Assembly (NCBI GenBank): GCA_030762175.1
Contig: CM060833.1
Coordinates: 8,142,501-8,206,500 of the forward strand
Length of the DNA stretch: 64,000 nt
From: Metallyticus violacea
Taxonomy: Eukaryota; Arthropoda; Insecta; Mantodea; Metallyticidae
Reading direction: 5' to 3'
The translations under genes and the position numbers were made by a program. The notes under the pieces were generated by a model that saw only the letters and a program-made list of their open reading frames with translations, was not told where the DNA came from and made no database searches. Of the stretch, positions 22,700 to 33,046 are shown one piece after another. The stretch's first letter is position 1, and each line of letters begins with the position of its first letter.

Positions 22700-23430
22700 T
22701 CAGCCCCTAGTCAACTATCGGATAATTCGTAATGCTGTTGGGATGTGTAATCTGCTCTGGTGGAGGTGTGATGAACTTGAGTTTATGTTTTCATCACCGG
22801 AAGTGCCGAAGTTCATTAAACTGTCTTTGTACTTATAAATGTATGTTGCTAATTCTGTAGGTTCTTGCACTGATTTTATTAAAATTATTTTATTGAATAT
22901 GACGTGGTTTTCTGTCCAGGAATGAAATGCTACTGCTGATTTCTCCAACTGCTCGTGTTTTATGTTTCTGAAATATTCTTTTAACCGTGTGCCTATATTT
23001 CCCTTTGTTTTTTCCAATGTAGATTTTTTCATATTCTGCACAATTTATTTTTTTAAAAAAAATATTATATTTTTTGCTTTTTTAAATAATGTTTAACGCC
23101 CGTTTTTACTACAGAGGCACCACAGGCGGTGGACATTGAAGATACACGAGACGAAATTATGTATTGGGAAAGGATTTATTTTTTAAGCAAGGAAACGTTG
23201 CGGGCTTAAGTTTAGGGTATCTCCCCGGCATTTGCCATTTATGAGGACTGAGGAAAACCTGGCCACCCGTGGCGGTCTCTTTTTTGCTGAAAGTGTTGTG
23301 GTTTCTTTAATAAGTTTTGTCTCTTGAACTTCTGTACTTTTTTGTCTAGTAGTTCTTTGTTATAACTATTTTAACCGCTGTTCTTTCTATTTGTTTAGGT
23401 ATTAAAACATCTAGTGTTTTATGTAGATTG
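22700..23430 (-). pseudogene. Second Penelope/GIY-YIG-type remnant, split by SINE B
   Basis: A minus frame at 22715-23041 carries a GIY-YIG-like C-terminal segment: EKTKGNIGTRLKEYFRNIKH, SAVAFHSWTENH, ATYIYKYKDSLMNFGT. These match the spacing of the nuclease half that follows the YIG of Penelope-like elements. On the other side of the SINE B (23085-23273) the same strand continues with TLDVLIPKQIERTAVKIV-type sequence near 23350-23430, possibly upstream coding. No RT core was found. This is a fragment of a clade different from the element at 33 kb. Confidence 0.5.
23085..23273 (-). mobile_element. SINE B copy, truncated head
   Basis: The tail and body are well conserved (AACGCCCGTTTTTACTACAGAGGCACC ... 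as a start). The B-box segment is deleted, with AAACCT joined directly to GGCCACCCGTGGCGGT. Confidence 0.85.
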
Positions 23431-23439
23431 GCATCTTAT

Positions 23440-24470
23440 GATCAAAAGATGTGCTAAAATATATGTGTGGGAAACTTACCATAGAAAAATAGAAAATATT
23501 GCAAAGAAGTGGTGTGAAAAAGGCAACACTCACTGTGCTGACATTTAAATAACAGCTGATTTGGCAGATAAAAATCACAGGAAGACATTTCTGGTTATGA
23601 ATATATTTACGGAACTACTGGGGTAACTAAAAAGAAAATAAAAATGTGATTTTTCGTCAAAATACATCAGTGTGCCCCCTTAATTTCGACCAAAACGTGG
23701 TACAGAAGCCAAATATTCATCATATGAAGTGAAACCCAAATTTAAGGTATACAAAACACTGCATCAAAGTAAGGAATGCGCCCTTGCCTGTAGACGCCCA
23801 AGTGTTAATACGCATGGTAGTTCGCTAGAGAACCGGATTTTACATACAAAAGTAAATCACTCATTGTTCATCCGGCCTCACGCGTCGCTTTTGTTACTTC
23901 ACTACAAAACATTTGCGATTCTCGACTGTTTGTTACGGGTGGGTTATGGGAAATTGTGTCTCCTCCACCCAGTTCTCTTCCTTTTCCTATTTCACTGACA
24001 CATATACACAACATAAAACGTACAAATGGACTTGTTGACCTCAAAAACGGAAAATGCGAAGTTCCCATTGCATTCATGAGCCATTCGATACAGCAACCCG
24101 TGCAGGAGGATGCGTTTTAAACAAGTAGTTGTGGACAGAACTCCGAGAGCATAGTTTAATTGTTTTGTACGTTTAGTACAGAAGTTGGGGCAAATAATAA
24201 GATGCAGTCAAAAGATTTTGTTGAACATTTTATCGTAACTGTAAAAAACTGGAGGGAAACGCACGTGGCGATGTGACATTTCAGGCAGTGCATACACATA
24301 ATGGCTCTTATGGGTAATAGGCTCCTCCTTTTACTTCAAGCTTACTAAGACATTGGTACACTTATCAATAGTTTTACCATAAATAGCCACAACTTTGGAG
24401 GGGGCTGCAATTGCTCCCCTTGTAGCTCCGCACAAGGTGGGCAAATGCCCAGAAACTGAAAATAGGGGTT
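23440..24470. other. Unassigned DNA
   Basis: No supported gene. Its end merges with the Tc1-like remnant at 24480. Confidence 0.45.
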
Positions 24471-24479
24471 GCACTTGTG

Positions 24480-24965
24480 CGAAGAAATTCGGTATAGGGG
24501 TAGTCAGTGATAGCTCGTGAGCTAAAAGTTTCTAAAATGTCTTTGTCTCGCAATGTGGGACTCCGTGCTTACAAACGATGGAAAGGACACCTGCTCAGAA
24601 GTGTAGTGAAGCATCGGGGCTTTTTAAAACCAAAACTCATATTGTAATGTAACGCACCAAATGGTCATCGAAGAATCCATTTCACTGATGGGTGTGGAGG
24701 GATCATCCTTGGCCAGGGAACAACCCCATTGAGAACTGTTGGAAGATGATTGGCAATGCTGTAGCAAACAAAACAACCAAGAAATAAGCCATTGGTGAGA
24801 GTTCCCCTGACCAAGTCAACAATTGAATACTTTCAATGCCCAGACGACGTGATGCTGTAATAAAAGCTTGGGGAGGCAATACAAAGTATTGATTCAGCAT
24901 TTTTACGACGAGAGGACTTGTTTTATGTGTGTAAAAGACTTTCCTATTATAATTATTAAACAAGA
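24480..24965 (+). pseudogene. Tc1-like transposase remnant, third subfamily
   Basis: The plus strand shows DHPWPGNNPIENCWKMI near 24700-24760, which is the WPG.SPDLNPIENCW catalytic end with DL(N) deleted. It then shows SMPRRRDAVIKAWGGNTKY near 24830-24890, the usual Tc1 tail. Upstream, QCGTPCLQTMER-like sequence suggests N-terminal remains. Stops and frameshifts throughout. Confidence 0.7.
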
Positions 24966-24969
24966 ACTC

Positions 24970-25745
24970 ATCTTATGCGAATTTTAATTACAACTTTGTA
25001 GCTTATTTAGTTATAAAAGTAGACATTTTGTTCAGTTTTTGTGTTTACGTGTACTTTTAACAGATATAAACATGATTAGCACCCAAATGTTAAATTTTTA
25101 GACCTAAACACGCAGAAACACAATTATAGCAAACACAGAACATTGATATTTCTAGACTAGTGTTCATAAATGTGGGTTTCAAAAGTTGCACATCAGAAGA
25201 AACGTTCGAAACTCAGTAATAAAGAAGACAGACTGTCATCAAATACTTTTTGGCGTGAGCTGCTTAAGAAATAAATCTCTTCAGCTCTTAAGAACGTCCT
25301 TCACTTGAACTGCAGGAAGTAATTGATCAAACAAGTACACTGTTGTTTTAATTGGCGCATTGTTTTTTGATTGGAGGCAATTAATGAAAGTTACGATTTC
25401 TTATTGGGAGCACTTAGCCGCACCTTAGGGAGGGGGCTCATTTGAGCCATGTAAGAGTGGAAATATTTCTGTCGCTGATTTTGGAGTCACCAGCCAACTC
25501 ATAAAGCCAGTGATGGAAAAGTGGTTGGTGGTCTTAAAAATATATGGCGTAAAACAACTATCTACTTGAGTATGAAAATGCAGCCTGGCGGTAACACTGG
25601 AGAAAAATCATTAATATTTTTTTTTTTTTTTTTTTTTTTTTAAAGTTGATTTATCATCTCTCAGCTTCCAAATGATGCATGATTCTTGTGGTTTGCTCAA
25701 TTTTAAAACCACTTAACATGAGGGAAACGAACTACCTTAACTATG
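24970..25745. other. Unassigned DNA with poly(T) at 25617-25642
   Basis: No gene seen. A T run of about 25 bases precedes the SINE cluster. Confidence 0.5.
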
Positions 25746-25747
25746 TA

Positions 25748-26020
25748 GGTTCTGGTGGTGTAGTGGTTACCATACTTGCTTCCCACCGCCACGGGTGGCC
25801 GAGATCGATAAGACGTGGACTCGTGAGCGGGAGGTCTGGTGTTCGAATCCCGCCAGGGCTGTCCATCCTGATTGAAGTTTTTCCAGGTCTTCCTCTACCC
25901 TCATATATGGAAATTTTCGAGGAGATATCCTAAACGTAGTCCTGGAACGTTTTCTTCCTTAAATAAATCCTTTACCAATTTACCATTTCATCTCATGTAT
26001 CATCAGTGTCCACCGACTGT
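25748..26020 (+). mobile_element. Chimeric SINE: SINE A head fused to SINE B
   Basis: Bases 25748-25785 are the first 38 bases of a SINE A head (GGTTCTGGTGGTGTAGTGGT with its A box). At 25785 it switches to the start of a complete SINE B (CCACGGGTGGCCGAGAT), with B box GTTCGAATCCCGCCAGGG and the usual body to about 26015. The two tRNA-like heads are therefore joined end to start. Confidence 0.8.
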
Positions 26021-26029
26021 GGTTTTTAT

Positions 26030-26330
26030 TAACGATGTTTAACGCCCGTTTTTACTACTGAGGCACCACAGGCGGTGGACACTGATGATACACGAGATGA
26101 AATGATAAATTGGGAAAGGATTTGTTCTTGTTTAAGAAAGGAAACGTTCCAGACTTAGTTTAGGATACCTCCCCGACATTTGCCATTTATGACTGAGGAA
26201 AAGTTCGAAAAATCTCAGTCAGCCCTGGCGGGATTCGAACCCCAGAACTTCCGCTCACGAGTCCGCGCTTAACGACCTCGGCCACGTGGCGGTGCTGCCT
26301 GTGGTGCTTCAGTAGTAAAAATACACTACT
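26030..26330 (-). mobile_element. SINE B copy, tail-to-tail with the preceding one
   Basis: Complete minus-strand SINE B (26030-26292). A short plus-strand SINE B tail (CCTGTGGTGCTTCAGTAGTAA, 26297-26320) follows directly. Together with 25785-26015 it forms an inverted pair of about 230-bp arms with a spacer of about 20 bp. Confidence 0.88.
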
Positions 26331-26346
26331 CAAAAAAAAAATAGTT

Positions 26347-26605
26347 GCCTCCTAAACCAAGACCGCGGGTTCAAACCTGGCCAGGATCGATGGATTTTTT
26401 CGGTCGTAAAAATCCTAAGTATGGCTTCCTTCGGAAGGGAAGTAAAGCCGTGGGTCCCGAGCCGTACATTTGCGGCACGAAAAAGAACCTCAAGCCTGAA
26501 AGAAGAAACCTCTGAGCAAAATTTATCGGCCGTTTCACGCCCTGAATAGAATGGGACGCTGATGACCTGAGACATTAAAGAGTGTCAGTAAATAAAACAA
26601 ACAAA
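26347..26605 (+). mobile_element. SINE A copy, head-truncated
   Basis: Starts inside the tRNA-like head (CCTCCTAAACCAAGACCGCG), has the B box GGGTTCAAACC, the full body, and ends in a (CAAA)n/(TAAA)n tail to about 26635. Confidence 0.9.
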
Positions 26606-26609
26606 CAAA

Positions 26610-27060
26610 CAAATAAATAAATAAAACTCCACTGTACTCCGTTACTGCTCCATTTCCCCCCAGCACTTATGCTTGACAAACCCTCTATTTGTGCAGCGCT
26701 GACCACTCGAATGATACTGTTAACTAATTGGCTCGCATAAAGTCTACCCCTTTTCCCTCTGTACCCCTATGCACTCCATATTTTAACAACACTTATCTAT
26801 ACACACAGCTTTACGGCTCCATTGTGATCATTAGAGCAAATGCAATTTTGTTTACCTTCCTACTTGATTCGAGACAGAAAAAATCCGTTTTTGACGCTCT
26901 TTTGAAGAGCATTTACAATAACAAATGAACCACTGGGTGATTTTTTCTCCTTTTTGGGACCGCTCCACGTGCAGTTGATCAAGCTCTGTAGTTATCGTCT
27001 CTTTCCCACACTTGAAGGCGGCCCGGGGAAGAGAGCTCAACTCTGGGAGCTTACAGAAAT
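26610..27060. other. Unassigned DNA (intron)
   Basis: Nothing recognised apart from the (CAAA)n tail of the SINE. Confidence 0.5.
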
Positions 27061-27490
27061 GTTCTTGTGTTGTGTGACAGTGTATTAAGAATTCCTTTCG
27101 GGGTCTAAGTCGCAGTTCTGTTCAAAGCGTACATAACGACATACAGTACTCACAGAAGAAACGGTCGATAACATTGGACATGCTCTGGAATGTTCCCTAA
27201 AAATCACTTCCACATCTTTGTCAGTAAACAGGAATTTCCTATTCCTCTGTTCGAAAGGTAAACAGCTATTGCATTTGAAACCGTTTATAATAACTGTATT
27301 GCAAGACTTAAACCGGGTGACCCTGCATCCTGGAGTACATTTTGTGAATGGATTTTGGATAGTATGCATGACGGAGAAATTGATCGTAATGTAATTTTCC
27401 TTACGGACGAATCTTGCTTGGTTCCATCTAAGTGGGTATGTTAATTTTCAAAACCACCGATATTGAAGTTCAAAAAAATCAAATCTGCTT
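27060..27490 (+). pseudogene. Family H transposase fragment (IS630/DUF4817-like)
   Basis: The plus strand carries RLKPGDPASWSTFCEWILD, a NVIFLTDESC first catalytic Asp and a following W/GYVN-type segment, the arrangement seen in Tc3/DUF4817-type transposases. A related minus-strand copy at 53040-53810 shares the AACCGGGTGACCCTGCAT segment at the same position. The C-terminal half is missing. Confidence 0.6.
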
Positions 27491-27591
27491 CTGGAGGAGC
27501 CCCTGCATGATCAAAAGATAAGAGCTGGAGCATAGGCGGCGAGAGTATTCTATCCTTTATTTTATTATTTTGGACACTTAATAGTGACAGG

Positions 27592-28877
27592 CACGAGGAA
27601 AGGTCCATAAGTTTTAGGCCTCGCTGATAAGGAGTATCGCCTTCACCAAAACCCTTATCTAGTGTTATACCTTATCTGTTAATTAAATAACTGCATGTGT
27701 AACTTCCGCTCCGCTGTGTTCAGGAATAGTTGCATAAAGAAGGCTATGTGTAGAGGATTGTGACATGTTCAAAATGGAGTGTCGATCTGTTATTAAGTTC
27801 TTCACAAAAGAAGGACTTACTCCAAATGAAATTAAACAGCGATTGGACGGTGTATATGGGGAAGCATTCCCCTCATACTCTACCGTAAAAGAATGGGCCA
27901 AACTTTTTCAAATGAGTCGAGAAAGCATTGAAGACGAAGAGCGTGCAGGTCGGCCCTTGGAGGTGCTCACCCCAGAAAACATCGATCGCTCTTGTGGAAG
28001 GAGAAATTATGCAAGACCGGCGGCTCAAAGTTACAGAAATAGCAGCAAGGTTGGGCTTTTCTAAAACAACAATCCTTCGAATTATTCATGAACAATTAAA
28101 CATGAATAAGGTTAGTACAAAATGGGTGCCTAGACTTCTTTCCACAGTCCAAAAGCAGCAACGAGTCATCTGTTGTCAGGCATTTTTGGAGTTCTGCCGG
28201 GGCAACGAGAGAGAAGTTCTGTAAACCATTGTTACAGGAGATAAAACTATGATCCTCTTTTATGATCCCTTGTTCAAAAGAGAATCAATGGAATGGCAGG
28301 CGTAAACCTCACCGCCTCTAAAGGCCAACGTCACTCAGTCAACCAAGAAGATCATGGCTACAATCTTTTGGGACTGTGAAGGAATACTCTTCATTGACTT
28401 CAAAGAGAGGAACACCACAGTAAATGGGAAGTACTATGCTGGCCTACTGCACAGACCACGTGCTTCCATCAAAGAGAAAAGGCGAGGAAAGCTGAGTGGT
28501 GGTGTGCGCCTTCTTCACGACAACGCGCCTAAGCACACAGCTCTTGTTGCAAAGGAAGCTGTGAAGAAATGTGGCTTCAAGGAAATCGACCATCCACCCT
28601 ACATCCCAGATCTAACTTCCAGTGACTATTTCCTCTTGTAAAAACACAAGATTGAGGAAGGAAATTTAAATGTGACGAAGAAGTGATAGGTGCTGTTTAT
28701 GTCCATTTTGAAGACAAGACTTCTGACAATTTTTTGGAGGTGGATTGAAATGTTAATTCAAAGATGTGAGAAGTGTATTGCAATAAAGTATAACTATATT
28801 TAAAAGTGAAATATAGTTTTTGTCTTTATCATACTTAGAAAATGTTTAGGCCGGAAACTTGTGGATTTGCCCTTGTA
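27592..28877 (+). mobile_element. Mariner family A, copy 3 (decayed)
   Basis: Full-length copy with worn TIRs. The N-terminal half is the best preserved in the window (CRSVIKFFTKEGLTPNEIKQ from 27774, KVTEIAARLGFSKTT near 28030). A CAA-to-TAA stop occurs near 28221. The first catalytic segment reads GDKT rather than GDET near 28240. HDNAPKHTALV near 28520 and a frame-intact but altered DLTSSDYFLL near 28612 hold the second and third Asp. A deletion removes part of the K-rich tail. Confidence 0.88.
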
Positions 28878-28998
28878 TGTTATGAATATTTTGAAACTCT
28901 CTCTTCGTGTTTTACCTGTGAGGGAACGCAGGTTCGCGACTTTCCAATAGGATTCTGCATCACTTACAGCCCATGTCTCCTTACATGCCAATCATGAA

Positions 28999-29153
28999 AT
29001 ATTTGAAAATAAAGCCATCGCTAATAGCATATTGCCCCCTCGGTCTCCCAATATAACGCCCTCCGATTTTTTACTCTGGGTGGTCATTAAAGGAGAAAGT
29101 GTGCCAGATAATTCCACACACATTTAATAAATTGGAAAATAATATTCATGAAG

Positions 29154-29190
<37 letters not shown>

Positions 29191-29290
29191 TCAAAGAGAA
29201 CTATACAGGGTAATGGTTAATTTCACAAGTCGATGCCAGAAATATGTGGAAAATGAAGGGAGGCAGTTCCAATATATTTTAAGTATTAGC
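28999..29290 (+). pseudogene. Family F/G-type transposase C-terminal fragment
   Basis: The plus strand reads NITPSDFLLW (third Asp block), a degraded KEKV segment, then NNIHEEIS, FNQRELYRVMVNF, CQKYVENEGRQFQYIL, the usual C-terminal block. A (CT)n run at 29157-29184 has expanded within it. It lies 170 bp from the PDZ exon's donor. Confidence 0.7.
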
Positions 29291-29456
29291 AATAACTTGC
29301 GCGACATTCATAGGTGCGAACTGTGTGACTCCCGTTCGCCGCAGTACCAGCCTGAACCGACCGGTCGGACGTTGCGCCTGGAGCGACCCCGTGAAGGAAA
29401 AATCACCCATTAATATTTAACAAAAAATCAGAATAGAAAACGTCTACGGGACTTAC

Positions 29457-29608
29457 TCGTTGAGACCCAGATGTACAGTCTGTCCAGCATTCCTCAACAG
29501 GGAATGAGCATCGCTGTTAGTTACCCCACGGGTTGGCTGGCCATTGATGGAGGAAATGACGTCACCCTCTCTGATACCCTTCTGGGCGGCCTTGCTTCCC
29601 GGGTTCAC
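29457..29608 (-). CDS. PDZ (ALP/Enigma/ZASP-type) gene, PDZ exon
   Basis: A 152-bp minus-strand exon, acceptor ATGTTTCAG|GTG and donor CAACGA|GTAAGT. It encodes 50 residues of the second half of a PDZ domain: NPGSKAAQKG, the GDVISSINGQPTRG strand-turn, a helix DAHSLLRNAG and final strand TVHLGLN. PDZ domains bind C-terminal peptides; in PDZ-LIM proteins this one anchors to alpha-actinin at Z-discs or the cytoskeleton. The exon begins right after the position where family members have an intron (before V-x-PGSKAA), so the carboxylate-binding loop and first strands should be in an upstream exon. None was found up to 64000. Codon use is GC-rich and clean, unlike the surrounding repeats. It ends with two bases (GA) of a Glu codon completed by the exon at 16362. 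Gene identity beyond family is not certain. Confidence 0.85.
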
Positions 29609-29643
29609 CTGAAACATAACGTAGGGTGCAACCTTAAGTTGGA

Positions 29644-29761
29644 ATGTATGTATGTATGTATGTATGTATGTATGTATGTATGTATGTATGTATGTATGTA
29701 TGTATGTATGTATGTATGTATGTATGTATGTATGTATGTATGTATGTATGTATGTATGTAT
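29644..29761. repeat. (ATGT)n microsatellite beside the PDZ exon
   Basis: About 29 perfect units. On the minus strand it is a (TACA)n tract ending 36 bases upstream of the PDZ exon's first base, in the zone where the branch point and pyrimidine tract should lie. Confidence 0.97.
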
Positions 29762-30107
29762 AATGGATAATTTATAACTGTCCAACTAACATGCAACAAA
29801 AATTTTAATATTATAAATTGGTTTTTCCAATTTTCCCACAATTTAGTATAATTTTCTAGTTCCCCGTCGGTTTTACTTTAAACATCTTAAATAAACAAAT
29901 TCTGAAAATATTACTTAAAATAGTTTTTGTTTCACTTACAATTTCAAAAGCTATGAATAGTATTTTTTATTAAGTTCTACATCACTTAAAACATTGTTAT
30001 CGTAGAATTAAACCTTTAGAATGTAAAAAGATTTTATATAAGTTGTAAATACAAACAAGCGAAATGAAAATATAACAACTATTGTAAGTCAACTTGATTC
30101 TTTTAAA

Positions 30108-30380
30108 CCGCCATGGGTGGCCTAGGTCTTTAAGGTGCGGAATCGTTAACGAGAGCCCTGGGGTTTGATTCCCACCAAGGCTGTTTCCCCTGATTGAGAT
30201 TTTTCCCAGGTTTTTCTCAGTCCCCATTAATGGCAAACGCCGGGGAAGTACCCTAAACTTAGGCCTGGAACGCTTCCTTCCTTAAAAATAAATCCTTTCC
30301 ATATATATATCATTTCATCTCATGTATCACCAGTGTCCACCGCCTGTGGTGCCTCAGTAGTAAAAAGGGAAGTTAAACAC
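30108..30380 (+). mobile_element. SINE B copy
   Basis: Full-length plus copy with decayed A box (GGTGGCCTAGGTCTTTAAGG) and the complete body and tail (GGTGCCTCAGTAGTAAAAA). A small inverted tail piece follows at 30412-30432. Confidence 0.85.
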
Positions 30381-30619
30381 TAATAAAAATAATAATTCTT
30401 TGATCATACAATAGTGTTTAACGCCCGTTTCCTAGTATGGATCTATTCGAGACAATTCTAAGAAATTTGTGGGGGAATAACTTCTCAGTTTATAAATGTG
30501 GCAAACAATTGCAAGCGAGAAAGATGAGAGCGGTACAGCTGTGCAATAAATCGTCCCTACAATGTGTTCAGTACGAAAGTAAGAGAGATACTAACCTGAT
30601 TCCCCTATAAACCTAAGCA

Positions 30620-30880
30620 GAAAATGAACTCGACCAGAAACCACTGCACATCTTTTGCTCATTCGCCAGGACTATTCAAAACATGATGTGCTGAAAGGTG
30701 AATGTTCTGTTGTAAATGGTATGAGTTCTTCCGAAATAGTTTGTTTTAAAAATGCTCCAATCACTTTAGTGGAAGTAGAACGCTCTTGATGAAAATGTTC
30801 TCTCTGACAAGTGACTGACTATGACAGTTGATACCTTGAAAAAACATCTTATTGTTGCTTGTAACCAAGAAATTACTTTC
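30620..30880 (+). pseudogene. hAT transposase dimerisation-domain remnant
   Basis: The plus strand reads NAPIT-VEVERS, a frameshift, then MKMFSL-type and DTLKKHLIVACNQE, the hATC dimerisation pattern (VERSFS..KN.LSD.R..L....L...L....N). A sister fragment lies at 52000-52130. hAT elements are cut-and-paste transposons; only the C-terminal end remains. Confidence 0.65.
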
Positions 30881-30889
30881 TGTTTCACT

Positions 30890-31955
30890 TTTAATAAATG
30901 GTTTTTAATGATATTACTGTCTATTAACAGTATTTTAAATGTCTTTTTGTCTGCCTATTTTAACCAAAATAAATCCCTGAACATCCAAGTTATGATGAAA
31001 AAAAGTAATTCAGTCTATATAGACTAGCACTCAAAAAAGTATGTGATCTGCCTGCTGGGTATAACTGAGCTTTTAAAATTCTGCATTTATCCATTTTTTA
31101 AAAAACACTCCTCAGAATAATCAAGGGCACTCCTGGGCTTGAAACAATTGTATATACGTCAAAATAAATAAATGTTCAAATCTTTTTAACTAACACCCAT
31201 AATGGTAACGTTGCTTAAAACTACGAACATAAAAAATTAATATCATGGAAAAGTGTACATATTATGGAATATTGATTCCAAATACCACAAGAAAATAACG
31301 CGAGAAATGCTGTAATCTGTACACTGTTATAAAAATGTTTTACAATATAACATAACAGATGTGAAATTTTGACTTTCACTTCGCTAAATTTAGTTCCGCG
31401 CTTTTTGAATACACGTTACTGAATTTAATTTCCTCTTTATTTTTTGTGGCTGTTTCACATTTCCGCATCCTGACACACACATACAATTTCCTCCTTCAAT
31501 AGTCAGTTAAACTGTTCGCCAATAAAGTAACATTTCTCCTAAGTTGGCTATCCCCTCCCTCCAGAGGAGAGCAGGTAACAAAACGCTGAAGTTATTTCCT
31601 TCGTTGCCATGGTTACGAGCCTGTAGAAATATTCTTTCTGCTTCGAACTGAAAAGTGCTATGTAAACCACATGAAATTAAAGTTGTGTGTTTTATTTCAA
31701 CAAAATTTTATACATACCACCCGAAAAAAATAAATAAAATAAATTTAAGTTCAAATGTAAATAAAGAACAATATTGTTGTAATCACTTAAACTTTTTTAT
31801 CCTGTACCAACCTACTGTCTCAGGAATTAGTGGGGATTCCCCTGGCATAGCGCTGTTGTAGTGGACTTCTGAGGTCGGGGCACTTATACGGGGCCACTAC
31901 ATTGTCCCTGAGGCGATGGTGAAGGTGTTCATGGTGCACCAGGTGAATCCTTAAA
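30890..31955. other. Unassigned AT-rich DNA
   Basis: No supported gene or repeat. Confidence 0.5.
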
Positions 31956-31957
31956 TG

Positions 31958-32226
31958 AATGAATGGTGTTTAACGCCCGTTTTCACTATTGAGGCACCAC
32001 AGGCGGTGACACTGATGATACATGAGATGAAATTATAGATTGGGACAGGATTTATTTTTAAGGAAGGAATCGTTCCAGGGTACCTCCCCGGCATTTGCCA
32101 TTTATGAGGACTGAGGAAAACCTGGGAAAAAAACCTCAGTCAGGGAGGACGGTACTGGTGGGATTCGAACCCCAGACCTCCCGCTCAAGAGTACGCGCCT
32201 TAACGACCTCGGCCACCCGTGTCGGC
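31958..32226 (-). mobile_element. SINE B copy
   Basis: Full minus copy, from GTGTTTAACGCCCGTTTTCA to the tRNA-like head ACGACCTCGGCCACCCGTG, with B box GGGATTCGAACCCCAG. Confidence 0.9.
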
Positions 32227-32579
32227 ATGACTCCTTAAATCTACGAATGAAATGAAAGAGTAATGGCGCCAAATATGCTGAGATTCATATATTTATACAC
32301 CGTGCGATTAGTATTGCTTTCCACCGCGGCGCGAGTTTTTCCTTTGAGCTAACCCTACTCTTTTGCCGCGCCGTAGAGGAAGTAGCAATCCTGCATACTT
32401 ATTTCTTGAACTTGCTGAGTGTCACAGTCGTAACGCTGCTATTCCCGGGTGTGCGTTATGTTGTTCGTTTCTTAATTGAACTGTATACATAAAGTGTATT
32501 AGCCTTGTATGTTTATAAGGCACAGCGTGTCTTTATAAATGATTCATATGTTAACTTAGTAGGGGACATTTTTTAAGCA

Positions 32580-32877
32580 TGTCGGTCCTGGTGGTGTAGT
32601 GGTTACCATACTTGACTCCTTAACCCAAAACGCGGGTTCGAACGCGGTCAGGACCGATGGATTTTTTCTGGCATAAAAATCCTAAGTATGGCTTCCTTCG
32701 GAAGGGAAGTAAAGCCGTGGGTCCCATGTCGTACATTTGCGGCACGAAAAACAACCTCAAGCCTGAAAGAGAGGCCTCTGAGCAAAATTTGTCGGCCGTT
32801 TCACGCCCTGAGTTGAATGGGACGCTGATGACCTGAGCTGTTAAAGAGCGTCCGTAAATAAATCAATCAAAAAAAAT
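32580..32877 (+). mobile_element. SINE A, reference-quality copy with target duplication
   Basis: Most complete SINE A. Head GGTCCTGGTGGTGTAGTGGT with A box, B box GGGTTCGAACGCGG, body, and tail AAGAGCGTCCGTAAATAAAT. It is flanked by an 11-bp duplication TTTTTTAAGCA (32569-32579 and 32878-32888). The length is about 290 bp. Confidence 0.95.
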
Positions 32878-32916
32878 TTTTTTAAGCACACAGTTTATTT
32901 TGTTACTTACGTGAAT

Positions 32917-32921
<5 letters not shown>

Positions 32922-32949
<28 letters not shown>
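32922..32949. repeat. (AT)n at the 3' side of the Penelope element
   Basis: About 14 AT units. A second AT run at 34469-34485 marks the element's other end. Confidence 0.95.
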
Positions 32950-32951
<2 letters not shown>

Positions 32952-33011
32952 TAACACTAATAATAAAAGTAGATAAAGATAAAACACAGAGAAAGAGTCA
33001 CACTTGAAATT

Positions 33012-33046
33012 GCTATATTTCGAACTACTGCGAGTTCTTCAATGGC
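33012..33046 (-). ncRNA. Decayed hammerhead-like fold in Penelope 3' part
   Basis: On the minus strand TTGAAGAACT, a six-base loop, AGTTCGAAAT forms a 5-bp stem (33022-33026 with 33033-33037) followed directly by GAAA. This is the layout of stem II plus GAAA in Penelope-encoded hammerheads, whose core is CTGATGA-A-stem-GAAA. Here the CTGATGA position reads CCATTGA, so catalytic core bases are altered and self-cleavage is unlikely. Assignment rests on layout and on the element type. Confidence 0.4.

Noticed and set aside
25748..25860. True tRNA genes (also at 32580, 30108, 50118 and 63726)
   Set aside because: A and B boxes are present, but every case continues into the SINE body and the cloverleaf is incomplete; these are SINE heads.
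29605..29841. Open frames of repeating Ile-His-Thr-Tyr and Met-Tyr-Val-Cys
   Set aside because: They are translations of the (ATGT)n microsatellite, not proteins. Only 29457-29608 is real coding sequence.
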